In this document: piece after piece, positions 1-9,581 of the stretch
Layout: each line of letters starts with the position of its first letter
Position numbering within the stretch: the first letter of the stretch is position 1
NCBI GenBank assembly: GCA_029261165.1
Contig: JAJDBV010000028.1
Location: 1-64,000, forward strand
Reading direction: 5' to 3'
Origin: Nitrospirota bacterium
GTDB lineage: Bacteria > Nitrospirota > Nitrospiria > SBBL01 > JAADHI01
Length of the DNA stretch: 64,000 bases
The notes under the pieces: model-generated
Told to the model about the DNA's origin: nothing
The model's input: the letters and a program-made list of their open reading frames with translations, nothing else
Database searches by the model: none
Translations under genes and position numbers: made by a program

Positions 1-1
1 T

Positions 2-21
2 GGTGTGGGACGTCCCACACC
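2..21. promoter_or_regulatory. 20 bp perfect palindrome GGTGTGGGACGTCCCACACC, candidate ParB-binding (parS-like) site or operator
   Basis: Read directly; related copies at 219-234 and 458-475, all upstream of parA/parB. Confidence 0.6.
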
Positions 22-218
22 TTACCTTTAAACATAGGTGCAAGGACCAAAATACGAATACAATCACTATCTGGGACACACGAGCTCATCCTGTCTTTTG
101 AATTTTAAATTTGAAGGGCTGGAAAATATGGATAAGTTCAGACATTACTGAATAGAAGAACCCGCCGCAGACGCATTTGGACTGTGATCGGTATGAGTTT
201 CATGGAATCCTCACAGAG

Positions 219-234
219 TGTCGGACGTCCCACA
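219..234. promoter_or_regulatory. Second copy of palindrome (TGTCGGACGTCCCACA, one mismatch)
   Basis: Read directly; same core as 2-21. Confidence 0.55.
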
Positions 235-457
235 TCTGCAGGCTAGAAACACAGATACACAAAACCATTTAAAGACTCCGCCTAGAAAAGGCGAGAATGG
301 TGAATATCATGCCCCTTTGCTCCTCTCACAGACAACACCAACCAAAGGACATCAATTCAACATCCTACATCTTACGTGTAATTTTACAACTTGATTAATG
401 ACAAAACACAATATATAGTACCGATAATACTTTTAGCGCTACAAAGAATACCATAGA

Positions 458-475
458 GTGTGGGATATCCCACAC
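458..475. promoter_or_regulatory. Third copy of palindrome (GTGTGGGATATCCCACAC, perfect)
   Basis: Read directly; perfect 18 bp inverted repeat. Confidence 0.6.
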
Positions 476-551
476 CCTATATTTTAGGGTAAAAACCAAC
501 ATATTGAAAATCTACAGATAAATACCTACAATATCTACTTACACTATTTAC

Positions 552-580
552 TTGACATCTACTCTTTCCTTTGCTATGTA
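552..580 (+). promoter_or_regulatory. Candidate sigma70-like promoter TTGACA-N17-TATGTA for the par operon
   Basis: -35 at 552-557, -10 at 575-580, spacing 17, about 80 bp upstream of the parA ATG at 662. Confidence 0.5.
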
Positions 581-628
581 GGTAAACATTGTATCTATAG
601 ATGTTTTACATACACCTAGGATATCCTC

Positions 629-1657
629 TTGGAAAGTACTGAATACACACACAATTACACGATGAATCGGCAGGATTTTGCCAATATTCTCGGTGTCTCG
701 CAAAGTACAATAATTAAATGGGAGAAAGAGGGTCTCACCCCGGATAGAATCCCCTGGGGAAAAGCAACGCGTAGACGATACACTATAAACCATGTCCTTG
801 AAGCCCGTAACCGCTATAGACCCCTTCCAAAACTCCCCCCTCTCACACTTCTTTTCTGGCTATTAAAGGGTGGTGTCGGAAAAACAACAATTAGCTTTAA
901 CCTCGCCGGAGCGCTTTCGCGGATGGGCTACCGCGTCTTAGCAATCGATCTGGATGGCCAATCTCATCTCACCACCTGTTTTGGAATTCCCTATGCGGAC
1001 CAGGATAACCTAAACACACTCTATAATATTTTCTACGGTGAAGAAGAGGAGTCGGCAACCCTAAAAGACACAATCATCCAACTATCCCCGACCCTGGACC
1101 TTATCCCATCATCACTTGATACGGCGGCAGTGGATCTATTCCTGATCGGCGAAACTGATATAGAAAAAAGGCTCTACTACTTAAAAAGTTTAATCGACTC
1201 GATTAGCCACAACTACGATTTCATCATAATGGACGCACCACCCAATATTAATCTCCTCAACATTAACGCATTCCTGGCTTCTGACCAGATCATCGCCCCA
1301 ATGCTTACAGACTTCTTATCTCACCACTCTCTGTCCCTCTTGTACGACACAATCGAATCATTAAGCACCACGTTCAAAGATCAACCCGTTCGATTGCCCG
1401 AAATCAAACTTCTGGCAAATAACTTTGACATCCGGAATAACATCTGCCAGGAATCTCTCGGAAGACTCAAAACAGGGGCTCATGCATCACAACTATTAAA
1501 AACCGTGATCAGCCGAAGTACGGCACTGACGGAATCCGGAAAAAACATGACGCCTATCTTCAACTTTTCCCCACGCAGTAATGGCGCTAAAGATATCATG
1601 GCTCTTACCGCTGAAATCAGTGAAAACAGATTAGAGGGATCATCAAATGCCCAATGA
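629..1657 (+). CDS. parA: ParA-family partition ATPase with N-terminal HTH; ATG at 662 is a likely start
   Basis: Deviant Walker A LKGGVGKTTISFNLA, DAPPNINLL motif, N-terminal MerR-like HTH. Confidence 0.9.
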   Translation: MESTEYTHNYTMNRQDFANILGVSQSTIIKWEKEGLTPDRIPWGKATRRRYTINHVLEARNRYRPLPKLPPLTLLFWLLKGGVGKTTISFNLAGALSRMGYRVLAIDLDGQSHLTTCFGIPYADQDNLNTLYNIFYGEEEESATLKDTIIQLSPTLDLIPSSLDTAAVDLFLIGETDIEKRLYYLKSLIDSISHNYDFIIMDAPPNINLLNINAFLASDQIIAPMLTDFLSHHSLSLLYDTIESLSTTFKDQPVRLPEIKLLANNFDIRNNICQESLGRLKTGAHASQLLKTVISRSTALTESGKNMTPIFNFSPRSNGAKDIMALTAEISENRLEGSSNAQ

Positions 1658-2609
1658 CAAAGAAAACCCCACTAATTCTAAATCTACAAAACCCGTTCCG
1701 ACCAAGAAAGCAATCGGAGCAGGCTGGGACGCGCTTGATAAAAAACACACCGCGCCAAGGCCGTGGAATATTGGACTGAGAGGCAGCCTTGGACGGGAAG
1801 ATAAAAAGGAATCACAATCCTCCTATCAACTTATCCCATTAAGTAAGATCCATACCGACCCTCATCAGCCCCGCCGGGTCTTCAACCAAGTCACGATATC
1901 CTCACTCGCCCAATCGATATCCGACCCTGACGTCGGACTAATTGAACCGATTGTCGTTCGCCCAATTTCTCCGCCAGGCCATTATCAATTGATTGCAGGA
2001 GAACGTCGATTCAGGGCATGCCAATCTCTAAAACATGAAACTATAAAATCAGTCATCCTCGATGTGACAGACATTCAAGCCTACAAGATTTCGATTATCG
2101 AAAACCTCAATCGAGAAAATCTAAACCCTATTGAAAAAGCCGTCGCATTTAAGGAACTCCTCAACAAAAACATTTTCAAGAACCAAACAGAGATGGCGAC
2201 TGAACTTTGTGTCACCCGAACATCTCTTGTTAAGTCACTTCGTTTATTAGAACGTCTCAGCGCGGAGGCAATTGGAACTTACTTCACTCATGCTGATTAC
2301 ATCACGGAGGGACACCTCCATGCGGTAATGCGGGCACCCCATACCGACCAAAAGGCCATCATCAAAAAGGTAAAAGCAGAAAACTGGTCTGTTCAACAAT
2401 TGAGAGACTACGTCACATCAACCTACTTTTCCACCACCCGATCCAATACCGTCGGGATCAAGGAAAAACGGCATAATTGGTTCGACCTTGAGATCCACGT
2501 CAGGCCTAAAATCACAAAATCGGAAATTCAAGAGCTTTTAAAAACACTGAAAGGGACAATTGATAAGCTGAAAAAACTTGAAAAAGAGAAAGAAGAACAA
2601 TCGTCTTAA
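1647..2609 (+). CDS. parB: ParB-family partition protein
   Basis: IHTDPHQPRRVF, ELIAGERRFRACQ-like motif (LIAGERRFRA), ENLNRENLNPIEKA; overlaps parA end. Confidence 0.9.
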   Translation: MPNDKENPTNSKSTKPVPTKKAIGAGWDALDKKHTAPRPWNIGLRGSLGREDKKESQSSYQLIPLSKIHTDPHQPRRVFNQVTISSLAQSISDPDVGLIEPIVVRPISPPGHYQLIAGERRFRACQSLKHETIKSVILDVTDIQAYKISIIENLNRENLNPIEKAVAFKELLNKNIFKNQTEMATELCVTRTSLVKSLRLLERLSAEAIGTYFTHADYITEGHLHAVMRAPHTDQKAIIKKVKAENWSVQQLRDYVTSTYFSTTRSNTVGIKEKRHNWFDLEIHVRPKITKSEIQELLKTLKGTIDKLKKLEKEKEEQSS

Positions 2610-2620
2610 CAGGGTAATTT

Positions 2621-2670
2621 AGGGTAGTTGAGAGGAAGACCAAAACACGAACAGGGGAGTTCAAAGGAAG
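2621..2670 (+). repeat. Two outlying iterons (AGGGTAGTTGAGAGGAAG, AGGGGAGTTCAAAGGAAG)
   Basis: Match the consensus of the array at 2834-2959. Confidence 0.65.
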
Positions 2671-2833
2671 GATTTTGTGGCTTTGGATGAGTATCGACCA
2701 ATAAGCCCCTAAATTTCATCGCCCAAACCCTAGGCACCTTTTTGCTTTTGTTTGCTCACAGTCACCACCTTGGAACGCAGAGAAGTCTTCTGGCTATACG
2801 TTCCAAAAGGATTGAATTCAAATAAACGCGGGT

Positions 2834-2959
2834 AGGGGAGTTCAAAGGAACAACAGGGTAGTTCGAAGGAATTAATAGGGGAGTTGAAAGGAAGGGAAGG
2901 GTAGTTCAAAGGAAGCAATCAAGTAGTTGAAAGGCAGGCACAAGGTAGTTGGAAGGAAG
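2834..2959 (+). repeat. Six tandem iterons, consensus AGGGtAGTTcaAAGGAAG, starts 2834, 2855, 2877, 2898, 2920, 2942
   Basis: 21-22 bp periodicity immediately upstream of the replication initiator. Confidence 0.85.
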
Positions 2960-3037
2960 AAGAATCTTGTAAGATTTTGTTTTTGCTGAGCTTTTCGTGT
3001 CCTATAACTATAATAATAAAATAAGTTTTTAAATAGC

Positions 3038-4168
3038 TTGAATATTAAAACAAAAACCAAGGATGCTATTGTGAACAAGTCCTTAAAAACAGTAGATCAA
3101 AATCCAAAAAAAGGGAAAGTTGAATGTAACTTCGAAGAATTTCCTTATTTCATTCCTTCCACTAAAAACCTAAAAGAACAGAAAGAAATTATTTTCTCCA
3201 GAACGGTAACAAACTCTAAAGGTCATACGCTCAGCCAGGAATGGATTGTGCGTGCAGAACACGGGAACCACCTACCAGGAAGTTTTGAAGCAGATGTAAA
3301 ACGTGCATTAGACCAACTCGTCTTCGATATTGGGTTTGAAACTGTTTTACAAACCGGGTCAATAAAGTTTTCCCTCTATCAGATCGCAGATATCCTTGGA
3401 CTTGATCATGGCGGCTGGACCTGGAAAAGGATTCGGGAAGCCCTCGAAAGATTGAAAACGACAAATATCCACTCCAAGCATTCTTTTTATATTAAAGGCC
3501 GAGATACTTACATAGACGACATCTTTACCTTCCTGGAGCAAGTCCGGTTTTTAAAAGTTGTAGAGGGAAAGAGGACAAGGCATGCGACTTGTGAAGTCCG
3601 GTTTTCCAAGTACATTCTCGAAAGTTTAAAAAACCATTACATTAAACCCTTCGACTTCGGGTTTTATTGGTCTCTAAAAGATCCCATCCCAAAAAGACTG
3701 TATTCCCTTTTTGATAAAAGAGGCTACAGATCATCGAAACTCACCTTTGATCTCATCGAACTCGGGCGAACCATCCCACTGACACCACGACCACCTTCAA
3801 AAATTAAACAGGGGATTCTGCCCGGTCTTACCGTTTTAAAGAATCGGGGATATATTAAGGATTTTGCCTTCTTAAAATCGAAACCAATGAAAGATGTCTT
3901 GATGGTTTATTTGAAAAAGAAAGGCGAGGTCGATCCGGAAGTTAAAGAAATTGCGGATTCACTGTACGACGCCATGGTGAGACATCTGGGTGCGTCGGAA
4001 AGCTCTGAAAAACGTTTCCGGAAAATATCGGAAACGATCCCGCCTAATTTGGTTTATCGGGCTATCTCTGAAATTAAGGAAGAAGAAAGAGACGGGGAGG
4101 TTCGATCACCGAGGGGTTTGTTTTTTACGAAGATTGGGAGGTATTTGAAAGAAGCCTCCACCACTTAA
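3038..4168 (+). CDS. repA: Plasmid replication initiator protein (RepA-like)
   Basis: Winged-helix-like initiator sequence (FSLYQIADILGL...WTWKRIREALERLKTTNI); downstream of iterons. Confidence 0.7.
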   Translation: MNIKTKTKDAIVNKSLKTVDQNPKKGKVECNFEEFPYFIPSTKNLKEQKEIIFSRTVTNSKGHTLSQEWIVRAEHGNHLPGSFEADVKRALDQLVFDIGFETVLQTGSIKFSLYQIADILGLDHGGWTWKRIREALERLKTTNIHSKHSFYIKGRDTYIDDIFTFLEQVRFLKVVEGKRTRHATCEVRFSKYILESLKNHYIKPFDFGFYWSLKDPIPKRLYSLFDKRGYRSSKLTFDLIELGRTIPLTPRPPSKIKQGILPGLTVLKNRGYIKDFAFLKSKPMKDVLMVYLKKKGEVDPEVKEIADSLYDAMVRHLGASESSEKRFRKISETIPPNLVYRAISEIKEEERDGEVRSPRGLFFTKIGRYLKEASTT

Positions 4169-4395
4169 AATCTACTGCGAGCGACTAATGCACTCAATGG
4201 ACACGATTTTCCAGAACGTTTCTCTCTCACCGTATGGGCACTCTTTTTATGTAACGGCTCAGCTCGGCCCTCTTTTCCTCCATGCCATCGTTCCTTCGGT
4301 GCTCGTAATCCTCACGTAGGAGAGCTACGCTCCGGTTCCTGTGCGCCTTGTGCCTTGGCCTGAAGGAAAACCCCACCCATCTGAACCGTTACTTG
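4168..4395. repeat. Dispersed repeat family B, copy 1
   Basis: ATCTACTGCGAGCGACTAATGCACTCAATGGACACGATTTTCCAGAACG...CTGAACCGTTACTT; close copy at 40857-41090. Confidence 0.8.
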
Positions 4396-4470
4396 GTTTT
4401 ACTCTCTAACACCGCCTAGAAAGATGGGGGTTGCGCTTGCTATACGTATTCTATATTTTGGAGAAAAATC

Positions 4471-4530
4471 CAGTCGGGTAAGGGAGGCGCAAAAAAAGCT
4501 GCCTTATAGGACGGGGATGATAATGTTAGC
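4471..4530 (+). repeat. R repeat copy 1 (CAGTCGGGTAAGGGAGGCGCAAAAAAAGCTGCCTTATAGGACGGGGATGATAATGTTAGC)
   Basis: Aligns with 9664-9721 and 10734-10790. Confidence 0.8.
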
Positions 4531-4562
4531 TTGCTAAAAAACAAAGAGAATAAGGAGAAAAT

Positions 4563-5333
4563 GTGAGTAACAATAATGCAACACGAAGGAAATATAAAAA
4601 GGATTTTCTAAAAGAAGTGATTGTTAGAATAGATTTTGATACTCCATTGCCTATAGCTATAAAGGGACCTGCGAAAAATATATACGATACAGTGAAAGAA
4701 CGATTTCCTATAACTGAAGAAAAAAAAGTTATGGGAAAAGAGCTTTTGATAGGGCCAGATGTGACAAAAGAACGTTCAATTGAATCGAAGGAATGGCACT
4801 ATTACGGGATAAATAGGGAGAAACACTTAACAATAACGCCTAATATGATGGTTATTGAATACAATAAATACAAATATTACGAAATGCTGCGGGAAGATTT
4901 CTTATCCGTTTCAGACGCTCTATTCAATGCTTACCCCAGATTACAGGTCAAGAGATTAGGGTTACGGTATATTGACAATATTGATATCCCCGGGGGAAAC
5001 CCTACGGAGTGGGATAAATATCTTAAGCCTGAATTAAACACTATATTTACTATCGCCGAAAACAAAGAAACAATATCAAGAGCTTTTCATGTTTTGGAGT
5101 TTAATTATGGAGAGGATTTTCTTAGGTTTCAATTTGGGATGTTTAACCCTGATTATCCGGCTCCAATAAAGAAAAAAATATACACGCTGGATTATGATAT
5201 GTATGTAACAAAATTATTGGACAAAACAGATATAGGGGAAACCCTAGATCATTTTCATGAAAAAGTTAATCGTTTTTTCGAGGAAATAATTACGGGTAAT
5301 TTACGAAAAATCATGGAGCCTTTAGATGGATAA
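4563..5333 (+). CDS. TIGR04255-family-like protein (GTG start)
   Basis: Resembles the sporadically distributed TIGR04255 family (LKEVIVRIDF, VKRLGLRYIDNIDIP). Confidence 0.6.
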   Translation: MSNNNATRRKYKKDFLKEVIVRIDFDTPLPIAIKGPAKNIYDTVKERFPITEEKKVMGKELLIGPDVTKERSIESKEWHYYGINREKHLTITPNMMVIEYNKYKYYEMLREDFLSVSDALFNAYPRLQVKRLGLRYIDNIDIPGGNPTEWDKYLKPELNTIFTIAENKETISRAFHVLEFNYGEDFLRFQFGMFNPDYPAPIKKKIYTLDYDMYVTKLLDKTDIGETLDHFHEKVNRFFEEIITGNLRKIMEPLDG

Positions 5334-5517
5334 AGAATCAGTATTTTCAGCTGAGTATGACATTAACAATACTACCGACTCCCAATCATCTATACAGGAG
5401 AAGAGTCCTGTGTCGAAAGATAAAGAAAAGAATGAAGTTTTAAATAAAATTGAATCGGATTATGACCTCTCCAAACCCAGACGTAAATTAATTCGTGCCA
5501 GGATTATCCGGAGATGA
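5326..5517 (+). CDS. Small hypothetical protein, translationally coupled
   Basis: Overlaps both neighbours; charged, basic C terminus. Confidence 0.5.
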   Translation: MDKESVFSAEYDINNTTDSQSSIQEKSPVSKDKEKNEVLNKIESDYDLSKPRRKLIRARIIRR

Positions 5518-6074
5518 AAAATGTAAGAATTCGGAAAAGAGCGCGAATATCCCAAGGAGATATTTATAAGGATGTTGAATTTATAGAGTATGCAATTGAA
5601 AAAGCGGGCGTGATTGAAATTTCAAAAATTATTTTCCCCTTTGTAGTTGTACTCACGCAAGATTGCGACCTAAATCAAGATTATACAGTTCGTTGGGCAA
5701 AGAACGGGGCTTCTAATCATGATAAAAAAATAATTTCAGTCATTGTTGCTCCTTTATACAATGTAGAATATGTTTATAGTGGCGAGCATCTATCTGAGTT
5801 AAATATGACTATGGCAGAAATTAAGAAAGAAAAAACACCAGGAAATACCCTAAGACAAAATAAAACCCCTCGGTATCATTATCTAGAATTTCCTCCTAGT
5901 GTGCCTATTGTTTCATCTGTATTAGATTTTAAACATTACTTTACAGTAAATGTGGAGTACTTAAAAAAACATAAAAAGGCAAATTTTATTTGTCAGATAG
6001 GGCCACTTTATAGGGAAGATGTGTCACAAAGATTTTCTAGTTATTTATCACGGATAGGTCTTCCAGAAAAATGA
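5514..6074 (+). CDS. Hypothetical protein with FPFVVVLTQDCDL motif, partner of TIGR04255-like protein
   Basis: ATGA overlap with upstream ORF; no recognised family. Confidence 0.6.
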   Translation: MKNVRIRKRARISQGDIYKDVEFIEYAIEKAGVIEISKIIFPFVVVLTQDCDLNQDYTVRWAKNGASNHDKKIISVIVAPLYNVEYVYSGEHLSELNMTMAEIKKEKTPGNTLRQNKTPRYHYLEFPPSVPIVSSVLDFKHYFTVNVEYLKKHKKANFICQIGPLYREDVSQRFSSYLSRIGLPEK

Positions 6075-6078
6075 AACA

Positions 6079-6138
6079 AGCTAACAATATGCTGCACACG
6101 GACTCGCTAACTGCTCGTCAGTGAGCGCACCGTTAGTG
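6079..6138 (+). other. attC-like integron recombination site 1
   Basis: GCTAAC...GCTGCAC...GTGAGC...GTTAG; GCT(G)CAC/GTGAGC pair with one extrahelical base, as in attC L boxes. Confidence 0.5.
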
Positions 6139-6185
6139 TCATATACGAGATTCGTAATACAGGATCGATAGAAGGCACTTATGTC

Positions 6186-9100
6186 ATGAATAGGAGCACC
6201 TTGATCCACAGCGCCCTTCAAGACTTTGCCGCTGCGGTAACGTCCAAGATGACGCAATTGACCGCCGGTGAGCCGGAAGACCAGGTGCGTGGGCCTTTCG
6301 AAAACTTCATTGGGGGCGTGGCTACCGCCTTAGGCTGGAACGTCGTCTGTACCGGCGAAACGCCCTTGCCCGGACGCCTCGGCCGTCCCGATTATGCCAT
6401 CCATCTCAACCAACTGCTCGCCGGATACGTCGAACTCAAGGCCCCCGGCGTGGGCGCGACCGCAAGCCGCTTCAAGGGCCACAATCGCGACCAGTTCAAA
6501 CGATTCTCGGCCATTCCTAATATCCTCTATACCGACGGAAACGAATGGGCGCTCTACCGCGGCGGTGAACTGGTGGACAAAGTCGTTCGTCTTTCGGGCG
6601 ACGTTGCCGCCGACGGCAAGAAGGTCGCCACACCCCAGAACGCCCACGCCGTCGAACGCCTCTTGCGCGTTTTCCTCTCATGGCAGCCCTTCATCCCAAC
6701 CGACCGCAAGGGCAAGATTGACCTCAAGGGCTTCGCCGACCTCATCGCCCCGCTTTGCCGGATGCTGCGCGAAGACGTAACCGACGCGCTCAAAGACCCG
6801 GCATCACCACTCGTCCAGCTCGCAAAAGACTGGCGGCAATTGCTCTTTCCCGACGCGCCGGACCAGCAATTCGCCGACGCCTACGCCCAAACCGTTGCCT
6901 TCGCCCTTCTTCTTGGGCGCAGCGAAGGGGCCGATCCGCTCACGCTTGACAGTGCCGAAGCCGCCCTCGCCGCCCAGCACAATCTTCTTTCCCGCGCCCT
7001 GCAAGTCCTAACCGACCCTAGCGCACGCGCTGAAATCGCCGCCTCGCTCGATCTGCTCCTGCGCGTCATTGCCGTGGTGCCCCCCGCCACGCTCACTGGC
7101 CCTGAAGACCCCTGGCTTTACTTTTACGAGGACTTCCTCGCCGCCTACGATCCAAAATTGCGCAAGGACGCCGGGGCCTACTATACTCCAGTCGAGGTCG
7201 TCCGCGCCCAGGTCCGCTTGATCGATGACCTGCTCGTTAACCGCCTGAACAAGCCGCTGGGGTTCGCCGACCCCGGCGTCGTCACGCTCGACCCCGCAGC
7301 CGGTACGGGCACCTATCTGCTCGGCGTCATCGAACACGCCCTAGGCCGTATCGAAGCCGAACAGGGGGCGGGCGCCGTCGCAGGGCAGGCCACCGCCTTG
7401 GCCAACAACCTCTACGGCTTCGAACTCATGGTCGGCCCCTATGCCGTGAGTGAACTCCGCGTCAGTCGCGCCCTGCTCGACCGTGGCGCGGCGCTGCCTA
7501 AAGACGGAACGCACGTTTATCTGACTGACACACTCGAAAGCCCCCACGCCAAACCACCTCAATTGCCACTGTTTCTCAAACCCATCGCCGAGCAGCACAC
7601 CAAGGCACTCAAGGTCAAAAGCAACGTCCCCGTCATCGTCTGCCTCGGTAATCCGCCCTACGACAGGCACGGTGCGGTGGATAGCGAAAACGAGCACAAC
7701 CTGTCTCGATATGGTGGATGGGTTCGTTTTGACGACCCTTTAGCAGATGATACGAAAAAAGACAAGAGAGGAAAGCAGAGGAAACTCAAAACGGCCCAAG
7801 CCAGGTTGGCGGAAAGACAGCGCCGCTCGATTCTCCGAAGTTTCATTGATCCCGCCACCGCCGCTGGGCACGGCGTCCACGTCAAGAACCTCTACAACCT
7901 CTACGTCTATTTCTGGCGCTGGTCGCTCTGGAAGGTCTTCGAGCATAAGACGGCCCACGGCCCGGGCGTCGTCAGTTTCATAAGCGCCTCAAGTTATCTC
8001 GACGGCGACGCCTTCTGCGGGATGCGCGAGCATATGCGCCGACAGTGTGATGAGGTCTGGATTCTCGACCTCGGAGGAGAGGGGCGTGGCACGCGCCAGA
8101 CCGACAACGTCTTCGCCATCCAGACACCCGTTGCCATCGCCGTGGCGGTCCGCACGAAGAAGGCGAAGAAGGACAAGCCCGCCGAGGTCCATTACGCACG
8201 GATCGAAGGATCGCGCAACGCCAAACTCGCCAAACTCGACGCCATCGCCGATCTCTCGAAAGTGAATTGGAGGATCTGCCACGGCGACTGGCAGGCTCCG
8301 TTCCGCCCGGAGGGCAAGGGCGGTTATTTCGGCTGGCCGCTCCTGACGGACCTAATGCCTTGGCAGCCAACAGGTGTAATGGCTGGAAGAACATGGGTGA
8401 TTGCGCCAACTCATGAGTACCTTCAAGAACGTTGGCGTCGCCTTATAAGTGTGTCGGCCAACGAGAGAGCCACGTTGTTCATCGAAAATGCGACTGGGAG
8501 AAAGATCACAGATAAGGCTCTTGCCTTACGCCCACCTCGTAACAGGCTGCCGGATATCCGATCTCTTCCCAAGAATGCACCCTCTCCAAGCATTGAACCT
8601 TTCGGATTCAGGTTTCTGGATAGGCAATTGATCGTGTCCGATGGGCGATTGATAGACCGCCCATGTCCTGACCTATGGGCCTGTATTTCAGCCAGCCAGA
8701 TATTCCTATCATCGCTTCTAAATCATCCTCTTGGTTCAGGACCGGCTCTGACTGCATTTGCAGATATTCCTGATAAGCACGCCTTTCGTGGTTCATACGG
8801 AGGGAAAAACGTCTTTCCTCTTTACCGCAATGCTGGCGCTTCGGAGGCCAACATCCTGCCCGGCCTGCTCGAATTTCTGTCCGTGACCTACTACAAGCGC
8901 AAGAAGGTGACGCAGGATGATTTTGTGGCCTACGTGTACGGCGTGCTGGCGCAGCCGGACTTTACGGCGCGTTTTCTCAAGGAACTAGAGACGCGCGAGC
9001 TTCGCGTGCCCATCACCAAGGATGCCGCACTGTTCGAGCAGGTCCGCGACGCAGGTGCGCGGCTGCTCTGGTTGCACACCTACGGCGAGCGCTTCGTTCC

Positions 9101-9581
9101 CAAGGGCAAGCAACGTGGCAATGTCCCGGTCGGCGCGGCGAAATGCATGAAGACCGTCCCTGGCCACGCCGACGGCTACCCCGAAGCATTCGAGTACAAC
9201 GACGCGACCCGAACGCTCCACGTGGGCGAGGGCGAGTTCGCGCCCGTCGCGCCGGAGGTCTTCGCCTTCGAGGTCTCGGGCCTCAAGGTCGTGCATTCGT
9301 GGCTCAAGTACCGCATGAAGAAAGGCGCGGGCAAGAAGTCGTCACCCCTCGACGATATCCGCCCCGAACGCTGGACCAGCCAGTTCACGACCGAACTGCT
9401 CGATCTCCTCAGGGTACTGGAAGCGACCATCGAGGGCTATCCCGAACAGGCGAAACTACTGGAAGCAGTCGTCGAGGGCGAATGCTTCCAAGCAGATGGA
9501 CTACCAGATGTTCCACACTGGATGCGCAAGCCACCGACCGACCGCGGAGGCGACCTGTTCGATGGGCTGGATGACAGCTAA
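6186..9581 (+). CDS. Single-polypeptide Type IIG-like restriction-modification enzyme (N6-adenine methylase plus PD-(D/E)xK-like N terminus)
   Basis: GRPDYAIHLNQLLAGYVELKAPG nuclease-like motif; LDPAAGTGTYLLGVIEHAL and GNPPYDR methylase motifs. Confidence 0.8.
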   Translation: MNRSTLIHSALQDFAAAVTSKMTQLTAGEPEDQVRGPFENFIGGVATALGWNVVCTGETPLPGRLGRPDYAIHLNQLLAGYVELKAPGVGATASRFKGHNRDQFKRFSAIPNILYTDGNEWALYRGGELVDKVVRLSGDVAADGKKVATPQNAHAVERLLRVFLSWQPFIPTDRKGKIDLKGFADLIAPLCRMLREDVTDALKDPASPLVQLAKDWRQLLFPDAPDQQFADAYAQTVAFALLLGRSEGADPLTLDSAEAALAAQHNLLSRALQVLTDPSARAEIAASLDLLLRVIAVVPPATLTGPEDPWLYFYEDFLAAYDPKLRKDAGAYYTPVEVVRAQVRLIDDLLVNRLNKPLGFADPGVVTLDPAAGTGTYLLGVIEHALGRIEAEQGAGAVAGQATALANNLYGFELMVGPYAVSELRVSRALLDRGAALPKDGTHVYLTDTLESPHAKPPQLPLFLKPIAEQHTKALKVKSNVPVIVCLGNPPYDRHGAVDSENEHNLSRYGGWVRFDDPLADDTKKDKRGKQRKLKTAQARLAERQRRSILRSFIDPATAAGHGVHVKNLYNLYVYFWRWSLWKVFEHKTAHGPGVVSFISASSYLDGDAFCGMREHMRRQCDEVWILDLGGEGRGTRQTDNVFAIQTPVAIAVAVRTKKAKKDKPAEVHYARIEGSRNAKLAKLDAIADLSKVNWRICHGDWQAPFRPEGKGGYFGWPLLTDLMPWQPTGVMAGRTWVIAPTHEYLQERWRRLISVSANERATLFIENATGRKITDKALALRPPRNRLPDIRSLPKNAPSPSIEPFGFRFLDRQLIVSDGRLIDRPCPDLWACISASQIFLSSLLNHPLGSGPALTAFADIPDKHAFRGSYGGKNVFPLYRNAGASEANILPGLLEFLSVTYYKRKKVTQDDFVAYVYGVLAQPDFTARFLKELETRELRVPITKDAALFEQVRDAGARLLWLHTYGERFVPKGKQRGNVPVGAAKCMKTVPGHADGYPEAFEYNDATRTLHVGEGEFAPVAPEVFAFEVSGLKVVHSWLKYRMKKGAGKKSSPLDDIRPERWTSQFTTELLDLLRVLEATIEGYPEQAKLLEAVVEGECFQADGLPDVPHWMRKPPTDRGGDLFDGLDDS

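Noticed and set aside
2621-2959. CRISPR array
   Set aside because: Units are about 21-22 bp end to end with no unique spacers and no cas genes; fits iterons.
2730-3078. Minus-strand ORFs over the iterons
   Set aside because: Repetitive LPFNSP/FELP peptides are simply translations of iterons.
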